Assembly: GCA_947258585.1 (NCBI GenBank)
Contig: CAMYIZ010000070.1
Span: 1-64,000 of the forward strand
Length of the DNA: 64,000 bases
Origin: an uncultured Haliea sp.
GTDB lineage: Bacteria; Pseudomonadota; Gammaproteobacteria; Pseudomonadales; Halieaceae
Direction: 5' to 3'
Position numbers and translations under genes: made by a program. The notes below the pieces were generated by a model, which was not told where the DNA came from, searched no databases, and saw only the letters and a program-made list of their open reading frames with translations. Below, one piece after another: positions 46,033 through 53,793 of the stretch. Each line of letters begins with the position of its first letter. Positions within the stretch are counted from its first letter, which is position 1.

Positions 46033-47073
46033 TTGATCACATCCCTCTGTATTCTGCGCCTCTCCGCCATCGGCGACGTGACCCACGTCGTCCCGGTGGT
46101 GCTGAGCCTGCAGGCGCAGCAGCCGGGCATCGAAATCACCTGGATTATCGGCAAGGTGGAACACCGGCTGGTGGGGGATCTGCCCGGGGTCGAGTTCATC
46201 GTCTTCGACAAAAAGGCGGGCTGGCGCGGCTACCGCGACCTGCGCCGGCAGTTGCGCGGCCGGCGCTTTGACGCCCTGCTGCACATGCAGGTGGCGCTGC
46301 GGGCCAACCTGGCCGCCGCCGTGATTCCGGCGCGGGTACGGGTCGGCTATGACCGCGCCCGCAGCAAGGACCTGCACCAGCTGTTCATCAACCAACGCAT
46401 CGACGCCGCCCCGCAGCAGCATGTGCGCGACTGCCTCGCCAGCTTCCTGGAGCCGCTGGGCCTGGCGGCGGCGGCACCGCGGTGGACGATACCGCTCGCG
46501 GAGACCGATCACGATTTTGCCCGCCGTCACCTGGACCCGACGCGCCGCAGCCTGGTAATCAGCCCCTGCGCCAGTCACCCCCTGCGCAACTGGCGGGCGG
46601 AGCGCTACGCGGCACTGGCCGACCACGCCGTGCGCCGGCACGACATGCAGGTGCTGCTGGTGGGCAGCCCGGCGCCCAGCGAAAAGGATATGTGTGCGGC
46701 GATCGCCGCGGCGATGGTCGAGCCGGCCCTGGACCTCTGCGGCCAGGACACCCTCAAGCAGCTCACCGCCCTGCTCACCCACGCCGACCTGCTGGTGGCC
46801 CCGGACACCGGACCCGCCCATATCGCGAGCGCCGTGGGCACCGACGTGCTGGGCCTGTTCGCCGCCAGCAACCCGCTGCGCTCGGGCCCCTACCGCTCAC
46901 TGGAATGGTGCGTGAACCGCTACCCCGAGGCGCTGCAGGAATTTACCGGCAAGACGGTAGCGGAAGCGCGCTGGGGCGCAAAGGCGGAGTTCCCCGGAGC
47001 CATGGACCTGATCACCGTGAACGACGCCACGGCCATGCTCGACCGCTGGATGGTGGCGCGGGCGAACGACTAG
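46033..47073 (+). CDS. LPS heptosyltransferase (family 9)
   Basis: A 346-residue GT9 enzyme of the WaaC/WaaF type. The N-terminal ILRLSAIGDVTHVVPVV motif begins almost at the start, supporting the TTG at 46033 (no ATG is available in frame close by). The donor motif SPCASHPLRNW and the C-terminal DLLVAPDTGPAHIASAVGT are both present. It transfers heptose from ADP-heptose to the Kdo region. The stop overlaps the DUF6165 gene by 4 bp. Confidence 0.88.
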   Translation: MITSLCILRLSAIGDVTHVVPVVLSLQAQQPGIEITWIIGKVEHRLVGDLPGVEFIVFDKKAGWRGYRDLRRQLRGRRFDALLHMQVALRANLAAAVIPARVRVGYDRARSKDLHQLFINQRIDAAPQQHVRDCLASFLEPLGLAAAAPRWTIPLAETDHDFARRHLDPTRRSLVISPCASHPLRNWRAERYAALADHAVRRHDMQVLLVGSPAPSEKDMCAAIAAAMVEPALDLCGQDTLKQLTALLTHADLLVAPDTGPAHIASAVGTDVLGLFAASNPLRSGPYRSLEWCVNRYPEALQEFTGKTVAEARWGAKAEFPGAMDLITVNDATAMLDRWMVARAND

Positions 47074-47480
47074 CCCGGCTTCTTCGCCGTGTAGTCCTGG
47101 TAGGACTTCTCTTCGACAAAGCGCGAACCCAGGGCGAGGTTGATGTCCTTCTTCAGCGCGGCGCGCTGGTCATTGGTGACATACACCGCCCGCGCCAGCT
47201 CAATAAAGCGCGGCCCGAAATCCTGCGCCGCCTCCCGGTCGCGAATATCGTCCTCGATCACCCACAGGGACTCATTGACCGCCTTCAGCTGCCGGCGCAG
47301 CTCCGCGATCGCCGCCTGGTCCGGCACTGCTTCATCCCAGGTGCGACTCAGCTCAGTCAGCTCCAGGCGCACATTCTTCAGTTTGGCGGGGTCGGCAATG
47401 CGCTCGGACTTGATTTCGAGGATGGTGATCTTGTCGAGAACCTCGCCGAAAGAAACCGGGACGGTGATGACGTCGGCCAT
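47070..47480 (-). CDS. DUF6165 family protein
   Basis: A 136-residue soluble protein, strongly helical after VPVSFGEVLDKITILEIKSER. This matches DUF6165, a family often found beside LPS heptosyltransferase genes. No catalytic motif is visible. It converges with the heptosyltransferase gene. Function unknown; location suggests LPS assembly. Confidence 0.8.
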   Translation of the reverse strand: MADVITVPVSFGEVLDKITILEIKSERIADPAKLKNVRLELTELSRTWDEAVPDQAAIAELRRQLKAVNESLWVIEDDIRDREAAQDFGPRFIELARAVYVTNDQRAALKKDINLALGSRFVEEKSYQDYTAKKPG

Positions 47481-47590
47481 GGTGTTGTTTGTCCTGTTGC
47501 TGCGCTAGGGGAGGCGAATTTTAGCAGGAACCGGCGCGGGCTGCCCGGTCGGCCCCAACGTCCTGTACCACGCGCTTCACCACGGGACTC

Positions 47591-48436
47591 TCAGGCCATG
47601 TATCGCAGGCGCGTCAGGCGCACATCCACGGTCACCGCGAGCCGGGAATGGGCCAGCAGCCGCTCCCTGCCGGCAGCGCTGGCCCGGTACAGGTGCGGCG
47701 TCATGGCCAGCAGGTCGGCAATGGCCTGATTGTCCCCCAGCAGCATGGGATAGGTGACCGTGTCCACCGCCACCGGGGTGAAACCCTCAGGCGCAACTGC
47801 GGCATCATTGTCGGCAGGTTTCAGCGTCGGGTAGATAAGCTCGCGCATTTCACGCAGGTGCGAGGGGCCGGGATCCGCCAGCAGCAGCTCGCCGCCGCGC
47901 TTCAGCACCCGGGCGAACTCCGGGTAGACCGGGAAACCGAACAGGCACAGCACCCGGTCCAGGCTCTGGGCCGGTACGGGCAGCCGCGCGTTGCTCCCCA
48001 CCACCCAGCACGGGCGCGAGTCGGCCCGCGCGGCGGCCAGTACCGCCCACTTGGAAATATCCAGCCCCAGCAGGGCCAGCGAGTGTCCGAACCCGGCGGC
48101 CGCGGCCAGTTGCCGCAGGTAGTAGCCCTCGCCGCAGCCTGCGTCCAGGCAACTCACCGAGGCATCCGCGGGCAAGTCCGCCAGCGCTGCCCGCGCCACC
48201 GCCGCGGCCAGCGGCTGGTAAAACCCCGCCTCGAGGAAGCGCGCCCTCGCGGCCACCATCTCGCGGCTGTCTCCCGGGTCCCGGGAGCGCTTGTTCTGCA
48301 CCGGCAGCAAATGCACGTAACCCTGGCGGGCGACATCGAAACTGTGGCCGGCCGGACAGCGCCAGGTCGCCCCATCGCGCTGCAACGGGTCGCCGTCCAG
48401 CGGGCAAACCAGGCTATCGAATCCGCTGATTTTCAT
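47591..48436 (-). CDS. rlmA: 23S rRNA guanine-N1 methyltransferase, RlmA family
   Basis: A 281-residue SAM methyltransferase. N-terminal zinc-finger-like region CPLDGDPL then CPAGHSFD, followed by GYVHLLPVQNKRSRDPGDSREMV, typical of RlmA. The SAM site is CLDAGCGEGYYL. In E. coli the finger has CPLC, whereas here the second Cys is Asp, so zinc binding may be altered. It methylates G745 of 23S rRNA in the family reference. The start ATG 48436 follows the NnrU fragment by 10 bp. Confidence 0.9.
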   Translation of the reverse strand: MKISGFDSLVCPLDGDPLQRDGATWRCPAGHSFDVARQGYVHLLPVQNKRSRDPGDSREMVAARARFLEAGFYQPLAAAVARAALADLPADASVSCLDAGCGEGYYLRQLAAAAGFGHSLALLGLDISKWAVLAAARADSRPCWVVGSNARLPVPAQSLDRVLCLFGFPVYPEFARVLKRGGELLLADPGPSHLREMRELIYPTLKPADNDAAVAPEGFTPVAVDTVTYPMLLGDNQAIADLLAMTPHLYRASAAGRERLLAHSRLAVTVDVRLTRLRYMA

Positions 48437-48446
48437 CGCTGGGGCA

Positions 48447-48656
48447 TCAGCGCAGCGGCAGCCCAATATAGTCGTCGTGCGGCACCGAGCCGTAGGCGTA
48501 GATCATCAAACCCAGGGTCGCCACCGCCACCAGAGAGTACAGCCCCTGGTAAACCCGCTCGCCCAGGGACGCAAAGAGCATTCCCCTGAGCGGGGTGCTG
48601 GAGATGCCAAGATGCGTTACCAGAAAGGCGAGTGCGGCGATGGCGAGCAGTTCCAT
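48447..48656 (-). pseudogene. NnrU-family N-terminal fragment
   Basis: A 69-residue open frame with GGGGGA upstream of the ATG. The sequence HLGISSTPLRGMLFASLGERVYQGLYSL matches the beginning of NnrU, a family that usually has 180-240 residues and several more helices. Here it stops after IYAYG, and the next gene (rlmA) begins 10 bp later, so the other helices are missing. It may be a remnant or a real short two-helix protein. No continuation was found in the other frames. Confidence 0.6.
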
Positions 48657-48752
48657 GGGATTCCCCCGGGTTGCGGTTGTTGCAGACCAGTCTAGTTCAG
48701 AGCAGCCGGGTTCTCCTACGCCTGTCTTTCGGGGTGCCCGCTGGCAGCGCTG

Positions 48753-49481
48753 CTAGACGCCGCCCTGCAACTGGCGATCCAGCTCCATGGCCATGGAGGG
48801 CTCGAGCTCAAGCGCGGAGGCGAGTTGGTCCAGCCAGGCGCGCTCCATGGCATTCTGCTTGTCGATAATGGCGGCGCTAACCAGATACATTTCACGGCGG
48901 GCCTGAGGCGAGTCGGCGGCGCGCGCCAGGGCGGTCGCATCCAGGGGCGCCTCGAACTGTTGCTGGATCCAGGCGTGCAGCTCATCGTCCGGCCCGAGCT
49001 TCTCGATTTCCTGCGTCAGCAGGGTACGCTCGCTGCCGTCTACATGGCCATCGGCGCGTGCCGCCATGATCATGGCCTGGAGGATCTCCAGGCCGCGCCG
49101 CTCCTGGGCCTGCCCCTGCAACTGCTCCAGCGGCTGGCCCTGCTGGGCGGCCGCTCCCTGCACTGGCGCGCCCTGCCGGGCACTGTCCTGATAATTCTGG
49201 TAGGCCTTCCAGGCCAGTGCCCCGACACCCGCCACGGCACCGTACTTGAGCGCCTTACCGCCCAGTTTGCGCCCACGCTTGGAGCCCAACAGCAGGCCCA
49301 GGGCACCACCGCCCAGCAGGCTCTTCATATCGATCCCGCTGCCGCCGGAACCCTGGCCGCTCCCGGACTGAGCGCCGAGCTGGCTCAGCACATCATTGCC
49401 ACCCGCATTACCCGCGGTGTTTGGCGACTGCCCGCCGGTGGCCTGCTGCATGATCTGGTTCAATATGGACATTGCGTTCAT
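48753..49481 (-). CDS. DUF533 / YebE-like TerB-fold protein
   Basis: A 242-residue protein. The N-terminus is Gly/Ser/Gln-rich, then a single hydrophobic stretch (GGGALGLLLGSKRGRKLGG to GAVAGVGALAW), and a C-terminal TerB-like helical domain (ILQAMIMAARADGHVDGSERTLL). The YebE family is induced by envelope stress in E. coli. No neighbour link. Confidence 0.85.
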   Translation of the reverse strand: MNAMSILNQIMQQATGGQSPNTAGNAGGNDVLSQLGAQSGSGQGSGGSGIDMKSLLGGGALGLLLGSKRGRKLGGKALKYGAVAGVGALAWKAYQNYQDSARQGAPVQGAAAQQGQPLEQLQGQAQERRGLEILQAMIMAARADGHVDGSERTLLTQEIEKLGPDDELHAWIQQQFEAPLDATALARAADSPQARREMYLVSAAIIDKQNAMERAWLDQLASALELEPSMAMELDRQLQGGV

Positions 49482-49579
49482 TCAAGTCTCCTGACGATTA
49501 TCACGGCGCCTGGGCACAAGCGCACCCGGTACTCGCTGTAAGACACTACGCAGCGTGATCGGTTGCAGATGAGACACCT

Positions 49580-49933
49580 TCACAGCATGTTCTTGCCATC
49601 GAAGTGCCGTACGGGAACACCCTCCACCGAGTCTTCCAGTACCATCCTGAAGTTCACGCCGATCTTGGGCTTGGGTTGGCCGGGCAGGGTTCTGTAGTGC
49701 GTCACACAGCCGCAGTTCGCACAGCGCACGAATTCCAGCTCCCTGTCGCCCCAGGCATAGACGCTCTCACCATCAGCCAGGACGTCAACCCTGACCTGAT
49801 CCGGCGGATAGTAGCCCCAGAGCGCCTGGTACCGGGAGCATATCGAGCAGTTACAGGATGTGACCTGGACAGGTGGCGCCACTTCAATTGTTATGTTCCC
49901 GCAATGACAACTTGTTTTCACAGTGCTCTCCAC
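49580..49933 (-). CDS. GFA-family cysteine-rich protein
   Basis: A 117-residue protein with the Cys pattern CHCGNITIE, CNCSICSRY and CANCGC, typical of glutathione-dependent formaldehyde-activating-like (GFA) proteins that bind zinc. The exact reaction is unknown for most members. The base composition is noticeably less GC-rich than the LPS locus. Confidence 0.85.
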   Translation of the reverse strand: MESTVKTSCHCGNITIEVAPPVQVTSCNCSICSRYQALWGYYPPDQVRVDVLADGESVYAWGDRELEFVRCANCGCVTHYRTLPGQPKPKIGVNFRMVLEDSVEGVPVRHFDGKNML

Positions 49934-49963
49934 AGCCGGACTGAGCCGGATCGATCACCAGGC

Positions 49964-50371
49964 TCAATCGCGCTCCTCACAGAGTTGGATCTGCTCGCCC
50001 AGCGCATGGTCCCTGCCCAGGTCCCGAACCCACCAATTGAGAAGTCCCTTGCGGTCCGTGTCGCTGGTGAACGTCACACCCTTGCTCTCCAGGTCCCGCA
50101 CCGCGTCTTCCATGCTGTCGACTTCCAGCGACATGAGAAAGAACCCCTCCCCCCTCTCCCGCAGATGCCTGCCGGGTGGGAGCTCGAAATCCGTGGGCTG
50201 AACTAGGACAAACCATTGCTCTCCCACCCTGGCCCTGGCGGTAACCACTCCCCTTTGGGGCAATTCATCCTTTTCGAAGACATGACTACCAAGAATCTTC
50301 TCGAACTGCGCAATGCCATCATCGAGATCCTCCACGACAAAGTTTAGGTGATGAATTCGCTTTATACTCAT
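49964..50371 (-). CDS. VOC (glyoxalase-fold) protein
   Basis: A 135-residue single-domain protein starting at ATG 50371, with GAGAGG upstream. IHHLNFVVEDLDDGIAQFEKILG and a C-terminal glutamate-containing strand (HALGEQIQLCEE) give the two halves of the paired beta-alpha-beta-beta-beta fold. Members include methylmalonyl-CoA epimerase and glyoxalases; no specific assignment. Thirty bp upstream of the GFA gene on the same strand, so likely co-transcribed. Confidence 0.82.
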   Translation of the reverse strand: MSIKRIHHLNFVVEDLDDGIAQFEKILGSHVFEKDELPQRGVVTARARVGEQWFVLVQPTDFELPPGRHLRERGEGFFLMSLEVDSMEDAVRDLESKGVTFTSDTDRKGLLNWWVRDLGRDHALGEQIQLCEERD

Positions 50372-50460
50372 TTGCCTCTCTACCATCATCCAGCGCCCCG
50401 AAAGCCAGGGAGGCTATGCTGCGTCCTAGGGCTGCATGTGCGAGCAGCCGGGCCGAAGCC

Positions 50461-51213
50461 TCAAAACCACCCGTGGGCGTACCACATCCATATTGCCATA
50501 CCCACCATTATCAGGTTCTCGGTCAGCGACACAAACCCGAGGGGGACCTTGCTGGCGCCGCCAACACAGGCACACTTGATTGCGCGCCTATCGATATAAA
50601 CAGCCTTGAAAACTGACACTGCACCCACGGTACCAATAGTAAGCGCCAGGGGAATCGACAGCCAATTCAGTAGGCCGCCCACCATCAATACACCGGCCAG
50701 GCCTTCAGCGTACGGGTAGATGTAGCCGTAAGGAACCCAGCGCCGTGCAAGCAAGTCATAGTTGAGGAACATGGTTGAGAAACTCTCAATGTCCTGTAAC
50801 TTCAACAGCGCCAGGACAACCATCGACAATGCAATGAACAGCTCCGCGGACTCTACTCTCAGCCAACTGCCATGTATTCCAAAATTCAGGGCCAGCGCGG
50901 TAAGAGCCGTCATTGCGAAGAGCGCGACCACTGGCCGGTAACTTGTTGCATCTGGGTCGGGGACGGGTTTGCCCAGGCGTTCCCGTACCGCTTCGTAGCC
51001 ACCGATGCGCTCGCCATCGATAAACACCTGCGGCGTGGTTTTGACGGCATGCTCCGCCTTGAACGCATCTATCTCCTGGCGCGACCCCAGGTGATGGTCG
51101 TCTACAGCAAAGCCGGCCTGATGCAACAGGTGTAACGTTTTCAGGCCATAGGGGCATTGATGTTCCGGGGTCATCATGCGGTACAACACCGCGCGGTTGT
51201 TGTCTCTGTTCAC
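50461..51213 (-). CDS. Glutaredoxin-MauE fusion membrane protein
   Basis: A 250-residue protein. The GTG at 51213 is chosen because AGAGGAG sits eight bases upstream; longer starts would run through the operator. Residues 8-83 form a glutaredoxin domain with CPYG (20-23, a monothiol site instead of CPYC) and the conserved TTPQVFIDGERIGGYEAV. Residues 93-248 are a four-helix MauE/DoxX-type module with a CAC pair (Cys214, Cys216). MauE-like proteins take part in cysteine redox transfer for periplasmic maturation. The gene is controlled by a mer-type promoter (51249-51279) and divergent from a MerR regulator, suggesting a thiol-reactive metal or oxidant response. Confidence 0.85.
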   Translation of the reverse strand: MNRDNNRAVLYRMMTPEHQCPYGLKTLHLLHQAGFAVDDHHLGSRQEIDAFKAEHAVKTTPQVFIDGERIGGYEAVRERLGKPVPDPDATSYRPVVALFAMTALTALALNFGIHGSWLRVESAELFIALSMVVLALLKLQDIESFSTMFLNYDLLARRWVPYGYIYPYAEGLAGVLMVGGLLNWLSIPLALTIGTVGAVSVFKAVYIDRRAIKCACVGGASKVPLGFVSLTENLIMVGMAIWMWYAHGWF

Positions 51214-51248
51214 GACTAATCTCCTCTGGTTGCAAGTACCAGAGTTCA

Positions 51249-51279
51249 GACTAAACTCCGTACCATGGTACGGAGTCAA
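51249..51279 (-). promoter_or_regulatory. mer-type MerR operator and promoter
   Basis: A perfect 22-bp palindrome at 51255-51276 (half-site ACTCCGTACC plus centre AT). On the minus strand TTGACT (-35, 51279-51274) and TTAGTC (-10, 51254-51249) are separated by 19 bp, the over-long spacing that MerR proteins act on by DNA twisting. The left half is almost the classic PmerT sequence TTGACTCCGTAC. A 20-bp spacing to TAGTCT is also possible. It points at the glutaredoxin-MauE gene and likely autoregulates the MerR gene too. Confidence 0.85.
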
Positions 51280-51288
51280 GGGGGTCAA

Positions 51289-51666
51289 ATGTTCACCATT
51301 GGAAAGTTGGCGGAGAAAGCTGGCGTAGGGGTAGAGACACTACGCTTTTACCAACGCAAAGGCTTGCTCCAGGTTCCCGAACCGTCAGGCAAGGTACGGC
51401 AGTATGATGAGGCTCATCTCAACCGCGTTTCCTTCATTAAAGGTGCCCAGGTTGCCGGTTTCTCCCTTGGGGAGATTGCGCAACTCCTCGCTATGGATGC
51501 CTCGCAGGACCACGCCGAAGCGAGACAACTGGCGCTCAAGCGAATCAAGGCAATCGATGAGCGGTTAACACAGTTGCAAGCCGCACGTACCATTCTGGAA
51601 AAGCTCGCTCACGACTGCGAACACAGTCGCCATAAACCCTGCCCCATCATTGCATCCTTCTGCTGA
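51289..51666 (+). CDS. MerR-family metal/redox regulator
   Basis: A 125-residue regulator with the N-terminal winged HTH (TIGKLAEKAGVGVETLRFYQRKGLL), a dimerisation helix and a C-terminal loop. Cysteines are Cys110, Cys118 and Cys125. Cys110 and Cys118 roughly match the mercury-binding Cys117/Cys126 of MerR, but the partner-subunit Cys82 position is His (His75, in DHAEAR), so the effector may not be Hg(II). The ATG follows AAGGGGG. Divergent from the glutaredoxin-MauE gene. Confidence 0.9.
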   Translation: MFTIGKLAEKAGVGVETLRFYQRKGLLQVPEPSGKVRQYDEAHLNRVSFIKGAQVAGFSLGEIAQLLAMDASQDHAEARQLALKRIKAIDERLTQLQAARTILEKLAHDCEHSRHKPCPIIASFC

Positions 51667-51830
51667 GGCCGCAGCCATGATGACCCGGCTTCGGGAAGCT
51701 GAGCCGCGAATCAATCTCCCAACAGCGGCGCTGTCATAGGGCGCCACCCAACCATTGTTCAGGCCGCAACGAAACGCCAGCGCCTGGAAGGAAACACCCG
51801 GCACAGGAAAGTCTCATCCGCCTGCCAGCG

Positions 51831-52214
51831 TCATGCATTCACTCTGGCGGTGACCTCTATTTCCAGCTTCATGGCGTCATCCAGCAGACCGGCAACAAAC
51901 ACTGTAGCTGCGGGCCGGGCCACACCCAGGTACTTCTTGAATACCGGCCAGCAGGGTTCGAAGTCCTGCCTGTTGGGATAAATGTAGTGAACCCTGACAA
52001 TGTTGTCGAGACTGCTGCCCGCCTCGATGAGTGCCTTCTCGATGTTCCTGAAACACTGGTCGGCCTGCTCAGCGGGATCGCTGGAAATCGTCATGGTGTC
52101 ATAGTTAAAGCCGGTGGTGCCCGAGACAAACACGTAGTCACCATCCACGATGGCGCGTGAATACCCGATCCTGGTTTCGAATTCGGATCCGCTGGAGATG
52201 TGCTTCCGGTTCAT
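51831..52214 (-). CDS. RidA/YjgF-family enamine deaminase-like protein
   Basis: A 127-residue protein starting at ATG 52214 with AAGGAA upstream. Family marks: GYSRAIVDGDYVFVSGTTGF, QADQCFRNIEKALIEAGSSLDNIVRVHYIY and the C-terminal LEIEVTARV. The usual RidA arginine region has RP(A)ATVFV here. Typical RidA removes reactive enamines; subgroups vary. No close partner. Confidence 0.88.
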   Translation of the reverse strand: MNRKHISSGSEFETRIGYSRAIVDGDYVFVSGTTGFNYDTMTISSDPAEQADQCFRNIEKALIEAGSSLDNIVRVHYIYPNRQDFEPCWPVFKKYLGVARPAATVFVAGLLDDAMKLEIEVTARVNA

Positions 52215-52278
52215 GCTGTTTCCTTGATGCATAGTGTTCCGCCGCGTGGCGGGCCAAAGTTAAACGTCGCCAGACTTG

Positions 52279-52659
52279 TCAAAGGTCAAAGGTAAAGTCA
52301 CTGTACTTCCCTGCCGCCAGTTCTGTGACGTGTTTGAAAAATGGCCGCTCCGGGAAACGGCCATTTTTCCGGGTTCGAGCACAGGCAGCCGCTTCAAAGA
52401 GTGCCGGATGAAACATCATCTTGCCCGACTCATTACTCACGTATTTCTTTGCTTCAGGACGAAACGTCATTTCAATAAACCCGCGAAAGCGCTCACAGAA
52501 AGCTTCGGCTTGCAGATAATTCTCGCCGGACAACCCAAGAGCCAGGTCGTAGAGCTCATCATCTTCAATGACATCTCCACGGCGCTCGGACTCCTCCAGC
52601 ACGACAATGCAAAAAGTCGCGAACATATTGGGACTGAGTATCTCCAGACGCTTGGACAT
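52279..52659 (-). CDS. Unknown soluble protein
   Basis: A 126-residue protein I do not recognise. No signal peptide or membrane helix. The middle is helical and acidic (ERRGDVIEDDELYDLALGLSG) and the C-terminus is aromatic and basic. Composition is much less GC-biased than the surrounding core genes. Start ATG 52659 has only a weak GGA. It stands alone between the RidA and NYN genes, 29 bp from a perfect 16-bp palindrome that may control it. Confidence 0.55.
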   Translation of the reverse strand: MSKRLEILSPNMFATFCIVVLEESERRGDVIEDDELYDLALGLSGENYLQAEAFCERFRGFIEMTFRPEAKKYVSNESGKMMFHPALFEAAACARTRKNGRFPERPFFKHVTELAAGKYSDFTFDL

Positions 52660-52688
52660 ATCCGTGTACCTAACCCTGAATGCGGCGA

Positions 52689-52704
52689 CGTCTCCGCGGA
52701 GACG
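52689..52704. promoter_or_regulatory. Perfect 16-bp palindrome upstream of the unknown gene
   Basis: CGTCTCCG followed by its exact reverse complement. It lies 29 bp upstream of the unknown gene's start at 52659, where an operator could be. No known regulator is tied to it; it may equally be a hairpin. Confidence 0.45.
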
Positions 52705-52872
52705 CTGTTCGCTTATGAAAGACGACAGGAGCGAGAGTACTGCTACACAAGCTCAGCTCACTGACTACACGGCAAGTCCGCCTTCCTCCCGCAGCGACAT
52801 ATCGAGGGTGGTCAGCGGGCATACGACGCCCGCCCAGGCCTGGACCGCCAAAAAAAGTTGCGCCAAGATGGA

Positions 52873-53631
52873 CTACTCGGTGAAACGCTTATCCCTGATA
52901 TACAGATCAAACGTATTGTTTCCTCGAGGGTTCCGTTTCTGCATGTCGAACAATTCTGTCGTTTCAATCAAAGTGCTCAGTTTACGGTATCCATAATTCC
53001 GGGAATCAAACGAGCTTTGGTTGGAGATGTGTGCGCCCACGGCGGAAATGTTCGCCCAGCCCGCATCGTCCGACGTTGCCTCGACCGCACCTCGTAGAAG
53101 GCTGATCAACTTGGCGTCTTGATTCAGCTGCTTCTTGGACTTCCTCTCTTTTGCAGCCGGCTTGGCGCCCTCTTTGCCATTTGATTCGCTCGATGGATCG
53201 ACAAGCGCCTCGAGAAACACGAATTTGTCGCACGCTGCCTGCAACGATCCGGGCGTCTTCTTTTCACCGAACCCGTAAGCCACCAAACCGGATTCACGAA
53301 TACGGGTTGCCAGCTTGGTAAAATCAGAATCACTGGTAACGAGGCAGAAGCCATCGAATTTTTCTGTATAGAGCAGGTCCATTGCGTCAATGATCATTGA
53401 CGAGTCTGTAGAGTTCTTGCCTGTTGTGTAACTGAACTGCTGCATCGGGCTGATCGCGTATTCATGCAGCATCGCCTTCCATGACGTAAGTTGCGGGGTG
53501 GTCCAGTCACCGTAGGCCCGCTTCACACTCGCGACCCCGTATTTAGCGACCTCTTGAATCAACGCATCGCAGAGCGCCGGACTGATATTGTCGGCGTCGA
53601 TAAGAACAGCGAGCTTTTTTCTCTCTTCCAT
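52873..53631 (-). CDS. NYN-domain protein with C-terminal LOTUS/OST-HTH domain
   Basis: A 252-residue protein starting at MEERKKLAV (53631). Residues 5-150 are a PIN-like NYN nuclease fold with acidic residues Asp12, Asp14, Asp76, Asp82, Asp101 and Asp103 (LIDADN, STDSSMIIDAMDLL, TSDSDFTKLA). A lysine-rich linker follows (about 160-180), then an OST-HTH/LOTUS domain (about 183-245) known to bind RNA. Bacterial relatives (LabA/DUF88) are thought to process RNA. The target is not known. Confidence 0.9.
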   Translation of the reverse strand: MEERKKLAVLIDADNISPALCDALIQEVAKYGVASVKRAYGDWTTPQLTSWKAMLHEYAISPMQQFSYTTGKNSTDSSMIIDAMDLLYTEKFDGFCLVTSDSDFTKLATRIRESGLVAYGFGEKKTPGSLQAACDKFVFLEALVDPSSESNGKEGAKPAAKERKSKKQLNQDAKLISLLRGAVEATSDDAGWANISAVGAHISNQSSFDSRNYGYRKLSTLIETTELFDMQKRNPRGNNTFDLYIRDKRFTE

Positions 53632-53751
53632 GGCTATGCAAAATTCCATTGGGTGGCTCTGCAGCGTTGTAGCATGACCGGACCGCATAACGCCAGCCCG
53701 GCAAATCCTGTCAACAAGCCACTGCATGAACGCGCCGTGCTTGCCCAGCAC

Positions 53752-53782
53752 CCACTACTGTCGGCGCCAGAGCGAGTAGTGG
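53752..53782. terminator. Hairpin between glpD and the NYN gene
   Basis: CCACTACT and AGTAGTGG form an 8-bp perfect stem with a 15-base loop, 11 bp beyond the glpD stop on the minus strand. There is no U-tract, so it may help end transcripts or just protect the 3' end. Confidence 0.35.
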
Positions 53783-53793
53783 TCGTCCCGCGG

